From the NCBI RefSeq assembly GCF_018283645.1, contig NZ_JAGSXH010000001.1:103887-167886 (forward strand): DNA of 64,000 nucleotides, given 5' to 3'. Of the stretch, positions 9,130-15,483 are shown one piece after another (positions within the stretch are counted from its first letter, which is position 1; each line of letters begins with the position of its first letter). Below the pieces are notes generated by a model. It searched no databases and was not told where the DNA came from. It was given only the letters and a program-made list of their open reading frames with translations. The translations under genes and the position numbers were made by a program. Source of the stretch: Actinocrinis puniceicyclus (GTDB taxonomy: Bacteria > Actinomycetota > Actinomycetes > Streptomycetales > Catenulisporaceae).

Positions 9130-10494
9130 TCAACTCCCCGCCGGGTCGAGGTGCCGATGGCGGCGCTCGTCGCGGTGCAGCCGCAGGAAGTGCGTCGAGC
9201 AGGAGACACAGGGGTCGTAGTTGCGGATGGCCTGCTCGCAGCGCGCGGTCAGCTGCGCGTCGGTCAGCTGGGCGCCGGCCTGGGCCACCAGCCGCAGGTC
9301 CGCCTCCATCGCGGCCTGGTTCTGCGCGGTCGGCGGCACGATCCGGGCCGCCGTGATCACCCCCTGCTCGTCCAGGTCGTAGCGGTGGTAGAGCAGGCCG
9401 CGCGGGGCCTCGGTGGCCCCGTAGCCGCGCCCCGCGCGCGGCCGGATCGCCGCTGCGGGCGGATCCGGCGGGGTGTAGGACTCGATGATCGCCCGCGCCT
9501 CGGCGACCGCCTGCACCAGTTCCACCGCCCGCACCAGCACGGAGCGGAACGGGTTGCGCTCGACCCGGCCGAGGCCGGCGGAGCGCGCCGCGTCCGCGGC
9601 GACCGGCCACAGCCGCGGCCCGGCCAGGTTGTAGCGCGCCAGCGGGCCGGTGAGGTAGGTGCCGACTCCGCGCAGTCGCGCGTGCAGCGCCGTCGAATGC
9701 GCCACCTGCGTCTCGCTGACGAAGTGCTCGAAGTCCTCCAGCGGGAAGCCGATCCCCGCCGTGGTGATCACCCCGTCGCCGGCGTCGATCGGATAACGCG
9801 GGCCGCCGCCGCTGCGCGCCCCGCCCTTCGGCCCCGGATCGTCGAGCGTGAGCAGCGCGTGCGGGGTCTGGAAGTCGGGGAACTCGAATCCGGCCACCCA
9901 GCGCACGGTCAGCACCGCGGCTTCGAGCGCGTCGTCGAGCCGGTTCTTGAAGTCGTCGAGCTCGCTGCGCGGCGGGGCGCGGTGGAAGCCGCCGACCCGC
10001 ACGTTGACCGGGTGGATCGCCCGGCCGCCGACCAGCTCGACCAGGTCGTTCCCGGTCTTCTTCAGCGCCAGCCCGCGCGCGACCACCGCCCGGTGGTCCT
10101 TGGCCAGCTCGGTCGCGTCCGGATAGCCGAGGAAGTCGGGGGCGTGCAGCAGGTGGATGTGCAGCGCGTGGTTCTCGATCCACTCGCCGCAGTACAGCAG
10201 CCTTCGCAAGGATCTGACATCCGGCCCCACGCTCACGCCGAAGGCGTCCTCGATCGCCCGGCAGGCGCTGAGCTGGTAGGCGACCGGGCACATCTCGCAG
10301 GCCCGCGCGGTGATGTCGGGTACCTCGGTGTACGAGCGGCCGCGCAGGAAGGCCTCGAAGAAGCGCGGCGGTTCGTAGATGTTCAGCCGGGCCTCGGTAA
10401 CCCGGCCGCGATCCAGCACGAGGTGCAGCGCGCCCTCACCCTCCACCCGGGCGAGCGAACCGACCTCCAGCAGCCGTTCCTGCCGACTTGTCAT
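9130..10494 (-). CDS. [NiFe]-hydrogenase large subunit, group 3b-like
   Basis: This 454-residue catalytic subunit holds the Ni-Fe site. The N-terminal ligand motif is R-A-C-E-M-C (Cys66, Cys69) followed by P-V-A-Y-Q, where most relatives have R-I-C-G-I-C-P-V-A-Y-Q. The C-terminal motif is D-P-C-V-S-C-S-T-H (Cys429, Cys432, His435), with a 19-residue tail after the His for protease removal. All four Ni-ligating cysteines are present. The context resembles the DosR-controlled Hyh hydrogenase of mycobacteria. The start ATG overlaps the small-subunit stop (ATGA). Confidence 0.92.
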   Translation of the reverse strand: MTSRQERLLEVGSLARVEGEGALHLVLDRGRVTEARLNIYEPPRFFEAFLRGRSYTEVPDITARACEMCPVAYQLSACRAIEDAFGVSVGPDVRSLRRLLYCGEWIENHALHIHLLHAPDFLGYPDATELAKDHRAVVARGLALKKTGNDLVELVGGRAIHPVNVRVGGFHRAPPRSELDDFKNRLDDALEAAVLTVRWVAGFEFPDFQTPHALLTLDDPGPKGGARSGGGPRYPIDAGDGVITTAGIGFPLEDFEHFVSETQVAHSTALHARLRGVGTYLTGPLARYNLAGPRLWPVAADAARSAGLGRVERNPFRSVLVRAVELVQAVAEARAIIESYTPPDPPAAAIRPRAGRGYGATEAPRGLLYHRYDLDEQGVITAARIVPPTAQNQAAMEADLRLVAQAGAQLTDAQLTARCEQAIRNYDPCVSCSTHFLRLHRDERRHRHLDPAGS

Positions 10495-11387
10495 GGCTCT
10501 CGCCTACCTTCCTCGCGTTCGCGGCCGGCGGCTTCGTCCGCCGCGGTGCGCGCCACGGCCAGGCCGGGCGCGCGGTGACCCGGATCCGCCGGGTTCGCCG
10601 GGTTCGCCGGGTTCGCCGGCATCAGGGTCCGCAGCAACCGGTCCGGCGCGCAGCCTTCGGCCAACAGCAGCAGGGCCATCGCCTCGGTGCGGGCCTGCCG
10701 GGCGGAACCGACGCAGCCGACGCAGCCGCGGTGGAACGCCGGGCAGATCGCCCCGCAGCCGGCCTGGGTGACCGGGCCGAGGCACGGCGCGCCGTACGTG
10801 ACGGTGACGCACGCCGCGCCGCGCGCCTCGCACTCGTGGCAGACGCTGCGGTCCGGGATCGCGGGACTGCGGCCGGAGAGGAAGGCGGTGATCACTTCGA
10901 GCAGTTGGCCGCGGTCCACCGGGCAGCCGCGCAACTCGTAGTCCACCTTCACGTGGTCGCGGACCGGCGCGGAGTACTTGAGGGTACTGAGATACAGCGG
11001 GCTCGGGTACGCCGCGCCGACCCGGCCTTGGAAGGCGCCGTCGGCCACGTCGGCCACGTCGGCGTAGTTTCGCAGTGCCTGGATACCGTCGCTGGAGCCG
11101 CAGGCTCCGAGCACGACGAGGTACCGGGACCGTGCGCGGACGTCGCGGATGCGCGCGGCGTCCTCGGGCGTGGTGATCGAGCCCTCGACGAGGGAGAGGT
11201 CGTACGGGCCGGGCGCCACGCCCCCGGCCGCCTCGGGGACGGAGTCGATGCGCACCCGGCCGGCGACCGCGAGCAGCTCGTCCCGGCAGTCCAGCAGCGC
11301 CGGCCGGCAACCGTCGCAGGAGGCGAACTTCCACACGGCCAGGGTGGGCGCCGCGACGGCGCCGGCTGTTTCGGTCGCGGTGGACAT
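10491..11387 (-). CDS. [NiFe]-hydrogenase small subunit, group 3b-like
   Basis: This 298-residue iron-sulfur electron-transfer subunit has proximal-cluster ligands C-D-G-C (Cys24, Cys27), G-A-C-G and R-G-C-P. A cysteine-rich C-terminal segment (C-H-E-C, P-C-L-G-P, G-C-G-A-I-C-P, G-C-V-G-C) would hold two more clusters. The C-terminus ends in a low-complexity P-A-N repeat region. The ATG at 11387 was chosen for its AAGGAGG site 10 bases upstream; longer upstream extensions lack hydrogenase sequence. The FAD and Fe-S diaphorase subunits that normally precede this gene in group 3b operons are absent. Confidence 0.9.
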   Translation of the reverse strand: MSTATETAGAVAAPTLAVWKFASCDGCRPALLDCRDELLAVAGRVRIDSVPEAAGGVAPGPYDLSLVEGSITTPEDAARIRDVRARSRYLVVLGACGSSDGIQALRNYADVADVADGAFQGRVGAAYPSPLYLSTLKYSAPVRDHVKVDYELRGCPVDRGQLLEVITAFLSGRSPAIPDRSVCHECEARGAACVTVTYGAPCLGPVTQAGCGAICPAFHRGCVGCVGSARQARTEAMALLLLAEGCAPDRLLRTLMPANPANPANPADPGHRAPGLAVARTAADEAAGREREEGRREP

Positions 11388-11392
11388 GGGCC

Positions 11393-11551
11393 TCACACCT
11401 CCTTGACGGCGAGCAGCGGTACGGCATGCCCGAGGCCGACGCACACCGCGTCGCACGCGGCCGCGATCCGCGCGGCCGGAAGCTGTCCGGCCTGGTCTGC
11501 GCGGGTCGCGGCCGGCTTGGAGGGGACAGGTCCCCGCCCAAGCATCGTCAT
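11393..11551 (-). CDS. 52-aa ORF coupled between ppdK and hydrogenase genes
   Basis: The ATG overlaps the ppdK stop (ATGA), and the ORF ends just before the hydrogenase small-subunit start; that subunit's ribosome site lies inside its last codons. The product has two cysteines (C-D-A-V-C) near the C-terminus and ends L-L-A-V-K-E-V. No family is recognised. It occupies the place where diaphorase genes occur in related operons, so it could be a small operon-specific protein, a coupling leader, or a remnant of a lost gene. Translation is supported only by the overlaps. Confidence 0.45.
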   Translation of the reverse strand: MTMLGRGPVPSKPAATRADQAGQLPAARIAAACDAVCVGLGHAVPLLAVKEV

Positions 11552-14352
11552 CGCGTGTCACTTCCCACGGCGGCGCCCTGCGCCGCCCGCTCGGCCAACA
11601 CCGCGGCGCGCCCGGCCTCAAGCCGCGCGACCGGCACCCGGAACGGGGAGCAGGACACGTAGTCGACCCCGGCGTCGTGGAAGAAGTGGATCGACTCGGG
11701 ATCGCCGCCGTGCTCGCCGCACACGCCGATCTCCAGGTCCGGCCGGGTCGCCCGGCCGCGCTCGACCGCGATGCGCACCAGCGCGCCGACGCCTTCCGCG
11801 TCGACCGTTCCGAACGGGGACGCGGCGAACACGCCCTGCTCCAGGTACGCGGGGAAGAACGCGCCCTCGGCGTCGTCGCGGCTCATGCCCCAGGTGGTCT
11901 GGGTCAGGTCGTTGGTCCCGAAGGAGAAGAACTCGGCGTGCTTGGCGATCGCGCCCGCGGTCAGCGCCGCGCGCGGCAGCTCGATCATGACGCCGATCGA
12001 CGCGGTCAGCCGCGGGTCCACCTCGCGCAGCACCCGGATGGCCTCGGCCCGCGCCAGTTCCAGCTCGCGCACCTCCGCCACCAGCGGGATCATCACGTGC
12101 GCCACCGGGGCACCGCCGTCGGCCCGCCGCGCGGCCATCGCCTCGGCCAGTGCGCGCACCTGCATCGCGTAGAGACCGGGCACCACCAGACCGAGCCGCA
12201 CGCCGCGCAGCCCGAGCATCGGGTTCTCCTCGTGCCAGCGGCGCACCGCCGCCAGCAGCCGCCGGCGTTCGGGTTCGACCGGCCGGTGCGTGGCGTCGGC
12301 GACCGCGATCTCGACCGACAGCTCGGTCAGGTCGGGCAGGAACTCGTGCAGCGGCGGGTCGAGCAGGCGCACCGTGACCGGCAGCCCGTCCATCGCGGCC
12401 AGCAGACCGGTGAAGTCCGCGCGCTGCAACGCGAGCAACTGGTTGAGCGCCCGCGCGCGCTCCTGCGGCGTCTCGGCCAGGATCAGCCGCTCGACGATCG
12501 GGCGCCGCTCGCCGAGGAACATGTGCTCGGTGCGGGCCAGCCCGATGCCGTGGGCGCCGAAGCGCCGCGCACGGGCCGCGTCGGCCGGGGTGTCGGCGTT
12601 CGCGCGCACCCCGAGCCGGGCGCGCCGGTCGGCAATGGCGAGCAGCCGGGCGACCGCGGCGATGACCGGGTCGGCGCCGCGCACGCTCTGCCCCGACGGG
12701 CCCTGCTTCTCCGTCTGCCGGCCCTCGAAGTACTCGACCAGCGGGGAGGGGACGACCGGGATCTCCGAGGCGTACACGGCGCCCTCGGTGCCGTCGATCG
12801 AGATCACGTCGCCGCGGTGGATGACCGCTCCGGCGGCCTGGCCGCGCGCCACGGTGGCCGTGCCCGCGTGCTCGTCGATCTCCAGGCTCTCCACGCCGCA
12901 CACGCAGGTGCGGCCCAGGCCGCGGGCGACCACGGCCGCGTGCGACGTCTTGCCGCCGCGTCCGGTGAGCACGCCGACGGCGGCGATCATGCCGGGCAGG
13001 TCGTCCGGGTTGGTCTCGCGGCGCACCAGGATGACGTGCTCGCCCGCGGCGGCGCGCTCCGCCGCGTCCGCGGAGTCGAACACCGCGCGCCCGACCGCGG
13101 CACCTGGCGAGGCGGCCACACCGAAGGCCACCGGGGTCACCGCCGCGGCTGCGGTCGGCGCGAAGCACGGGAACATCAGCTGCGCCAACTGGTCGCCGCT
13201 CACCCGGGCCAGCGCCTCGTCCTCGTCGATGCGGCCCTCGTCCAGCAGGTCCGCCGCGATGCGGAAGGCCGCGGCCGCGGTGCGCTTGCCCACTCGCGTC
13301 TGGAGCATCCACAGCTTGCCGCGCTCGACGGTGAACTCGACGTCGCACAGGTCGTGGTAGTGCTCCTCAAGCCGGGTCATGTGCCCGCGCAGCGCGGCGT
13401 GCGAGGCCGGGTCGATCGCGCCGAACTGCTCAAGTGTCAGAGTGTTGCGGACGCCGGAGACGACGTCCTCGCCCTCGGCTTCGGTGAGGTAGTCGCCGTA
13501 CGCGCCGGGGGCGCCGGTCGCCGGGTCGCGGGTGAAGCCGACCCCGGTGCCCGAGTCCGCGCCGAGGTTCCCGAACACCATCGCCATCACCGTCACCGCG
13601 GTGCCCAGGTCCTCCGAGATGTGCTCGCGCCTGCGGTACACGTGCGCCCGCTCGCCGTTCCACGACTCGAAGACCGCGCGCACCGCGCCGGTCAGCTGCT
13701 CGCGCGGGTTCTGCGGCACGTCCTGCCCGGTGCATTCGCGCACGGTCTGCTGGTAGTGGCGGGTGAGCGCGCGCAGCGCGTCCGCGTCCAGGTCGGTGTC
13801 CGGGGCGTTCGCAGCCAGGCCCTTGCGCACCTTGGCGCGGATCAGGTCCTGCTCGAAGCGCTCGGCCGGGACGCCGAGCACGGTCTTGCCGTACATCTGC
13901 ACCAGCCGCCGGTAGCAGTCCCACGCGAAACGCTCATCGCCGTACAGCTTCGCCAGACCGTCCACGGTCGCGTCGCACACGCCGATGTTCAGGATGGTGT
14001 CCATCATTCCGGGCATCGAGAACTTCGCCCCGGAACGCACCGAGACCAGCAGCGGTTCGTCCAGACCGCCGAGCCTGCGGCCCGTCGCGTCCTCGAGCGT
14101 GGCCAGGTGCTCGGCCAGCTGCGCGTTCAGGCCGGCGGGCAGCCGCCCGGAGCGCAGGTAGTAGCGGCACGCCTCGGTGGTGACGGTGAAGCCGGGGGGC
14201 ACCGGCAGCCCCAGCCGGGTCATCTCGGCCAGGTTCGCGCCCTTGCCGCCGAGCAGGTCGGCCATCGAGGCGCGCCCGTCGGCGAAGTCGTAGATGTAAC
14301 GATGTGCCGGTTCGATCTGGTGCGGGCTTGGGTGCGTTTCTATCTGTCGCAT
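11548..14352 (-). CDS. ppdK: Pyruvate, phosphate dikinase
   Basis: This 934-residue enzyme interconverts pyruvate + ATP + Pi with phosphoenolpyruvate + AMP + PPi. The N-terminal ATP-grasp domain opens with L-L-G-G-K-G-A-N-L-A-E-M and P-P-G-F-T-V-T. The central phosphohistidine domain has G-G-K-T-S-H-A-A-V-V-A-R-G (His near residue 471). The C-terminal PEP-binding barrel ends with C-G-E-H-G-G-D-P and the Y-V-S-C-S-P-F-R-V-P signature. The length is close to the family's usual 880-900. It is the first gene of the leftward operon with the hydrogenase. Two DosR-box-like sites lie 94 and 220 bp upstream. This pairing suggests PPi-linked energy saving under hypoxia. Confidence 0.94.
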   Translation of the reverse strand: MRQIETHPSPHQIEPAHRYIYDFADGRASMADLLGGKGANLAEMTRLGLPVPPGFTVTTEACRYYLRSGRLPAGLNAQLAEHLATLEDATGRRLGGLDEPLLVSVRSGAKFSMPGMMDTILNIGVCDATVDGLAKLYGDERFAWDCYRRLVQMYGKTVLGVPAERFEQDLIRAKVRKGLAANAPDTDLDADALRALTRHYQQTVRECTGQDVPQNPREQLTGAVRAVFESWNGERAHVYRRREHISEDLGTAVTVMAMVFGNLGADSGTGVGFTRDPATGAPGAYGDYLTEAEGEDVVSGVRNTLTLEQFGAIDPASHAALRGHMTRLEEHYHDLCDVEFTVERGKLWMLQTRVGKRTAAAAFRIAADLLDEGRIDEDEALARVSGDQLAQLMFPCFAPTAAAAVTPVAFGVAASPGAAVGRAVFDSADAAERAAAGEHVILVRRETNPDDLPGMIAAVGVLTGRGGKTSHAAVVARGLGRTCVCGVESLEIDEHAGTATVARGQAAGAVIHRGDVISIDGTEGAVYASEIPVVPSPLVEYFEGRQTEKQGPSGQSVRGADPVIAAVARLLAIADRRARLGVRANADTPADAARARRFGAHGIGLARTEHMFLGERRPIVERLILAETPQERARALNQLLALQRADFTGLLAAMDGLPVTVRLLDPPLHEFLPDLTELSVEIAVADATHRPVEPERRRLLAAVRRWHEENPMLGLRGVRLGLVVPGLYAMQVRALAEAMAARRADGGAPVAHVMIPLVAEVRELELARAEAIRVLREVDPRLTASIGVMIELPRAALTAGAIAKHAEFFSFGTNDLTQTTWGMSRDDAEGAFFPAYLEQGVFAASPFGTVDAEGVGALVRIAVERGRATRPDLEIGVCGEHGGDPESIHFFHDAGVDYVSCSPFRVPVARLEAGRAAVLAERAAQGAAVGSDTR

Positions 14353-14445
14353 GGCTGGCCGTTCCCTTCGGCATGCTCCGGGTTCCGCCTTCCAGGCTCC
14401 CGCCGGGCGGGTGGCCTGGTCAGTGCCCCCGGTCCCGCCCCCTCC

Positions 14446-14459
14446 GGGACCAACGGCCC
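14446..14459. promoter_or_regulatory. DosR/DevR-box-like site upstream of ppdK
   Basis: GGGACCAACGGCCC on the plus strand is identical, in opposite orientation, to the site at 6857. It lies about 94 bp upstream of the ppdK start. The match to the DosR pattern is seen; regulation is inferred. Confidence 0.6.
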
Positions 14460-14571
14460 GGGGCCGCGCGGCGCCCGCGGGCGATGACGATTTCGAGCAC
14501 GGATGAGCACGGCGCGCGCCGCGTCACGCGGGAGTGCGCATCACCCCGGGGCGGCTCTCGCGTGATCGCCA

Positions 14572-14585
14572 GGGTCTTTGGTCCC
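14572..14585. promoter_or_regulatory. Second DosR/DevR-box-like site
   Basis: The minus-strand reading is GGGACCAAAGACCC, matching GGGACC-nnn-G-n-CCC with one difference from the other two sites. It lies 173 bp before the PNPOx-fold gene and 220 bp before ppdK, so it could serve either. Confidence 0.5.
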
Positions 14586-14758
14586 ATTTCGCCGGGATGC
14601 GCGGCCCTGGTCCGCGGAGGGCGGCTCGCAGATGCTTTCGCTTGTGCGCATTCGGAGGTCGTATTCGCGTGCCGCACTCGACGGTGTCGTCACCCGGCCG
14701 GATCCATCGCAGGGTTCGGCTTCGAACCGACCGCCCCGGCCAGTCTGAGCGATTTCCG

Positions 14759-15265
14759 ATGAGTGATGAAAGTACGCGGTGGCACGTGATGAAACTCGGG
14801 AACGGCGCTGCCGCCGCCCATGAGCCCGACGGCGGGCGGGAGCCGCGGCGGATGACGCAACTGGACCGCTCCGAGGCGCTCGCGCTGTTGGCGAGCGTGT
14901 CGCTCGGCCGGATCGTCTTCACCCAGAACGCGCTGCCGACGGTTCGCCCGGTCAACCACGTCATCGACCGCGGGCAGATCGTGCTGCGCACGCACGCGGG
15001 CGCGGCGCTGACCCTGCAGACCGGACGCGCCGGAAACGGGGGCGTCGTCGTCGCGTACGAGGCGGACGCGATCGATCCGGTCACTCATCTGGGCTGGAGC
15101 GTCATCGTGACCGGTTACGCCCGGCTGGTCGACGATCCCGAGGATCTGGCCCGCTACCACGCGATGCTCGAACCCTGGGTCGCGCAGACCATGGATCACG
15201 CGGTGCGCATCCGCCCCGATCTGGTCTCCGGGTTCCGGTTGACCGCGCAACCGCTCGCCGGCTGA
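14759..15265 (+). CDS. Pyridoxamine 5'-phosphate oxidase-fold flavoprotein
   Basis: This 168-residue protein contains L-D-R-S-E-A-L-A-L-L-A-S-V-S-L-G-R-I-V-F-T, L-P-T-V-R-P-V-N-H-V and G-W-S-V-I-V-T-G-Y-A, the standard layout of small PNPOx-like split-barrel flavin or F420 binding proteins found in actinobacterial stress regulons. The substrate is unknown. The chosen ATG has a weak ribosome site. An in-frame ATG about 93 bp later (M-T-Q-L-D-R) would give a more usual family length of about 137 residues, so the start is uncertain. It is divergent from ppdK and shares its DosR-like promoter region. Confidence 0.82.
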   Translation: MSDESTRWHVMKLGNGAAAAHEPDGGREPRRMTQLDRSEALALLASVSLGRIVFTQNALPTVRPVNHVIDRGQIVLRTHAGAALTLQTGRAGNGGVVVAYEADAIDPVTHLGWSVIVTGYARLVDDPEDLARYHAMLEPWVAQTMDHAVRIRPDLVSGFRLTAQPLAG

Positions 15266-15323
15266 GAAGCCCGCGGACGTCGCTTCTCTCGCAGAGCTTT
15301 ACTGGATGAGGTGGGGTGGGGCG

Positions 15324-15372
15324 CGGTTCGGTGCCCGGAGACCTTCAACGCAGGTGTCCGGGCACCGAACCG
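15324..15372. terminator. 16-bp perfect hairpin between convergent genes
   Basis: Arms 15324-15339 and 15357-15372 are perfectly complementary, and four further pairs extend the stem inward (15341-15344 with 15352-15355). It stands between the ends of the PNPOx-fold gene and the leftward beta-propeller gene, where a bidirectional terminator is expected. Confidence 0.75.
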
Positions 15373-15483
15373 TACTTTCATTGCCGCTGTTCTTTCATTG
15401 CCGCCATTACCGTGCGGATGAGGTAGCCGTATCGAGCGGTCGCGCACGGCTGCTCGCCCGTTACGGCCTGGTCACCTCACCCG

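Larger units (their letters stand above)
14353..14758. promoter_or_regulatory. Divergent promoter region of ppdK operon and oxidase-fold gene
   Basis: About 400 bp without a supported gene separates the divergent ppdK and PNPOx-fold genes. It holds two DosR-box-like sites (14446-14459 and 14572-14585). Several open frames cross it, but none has recognisable content. Confidence 0.6.
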
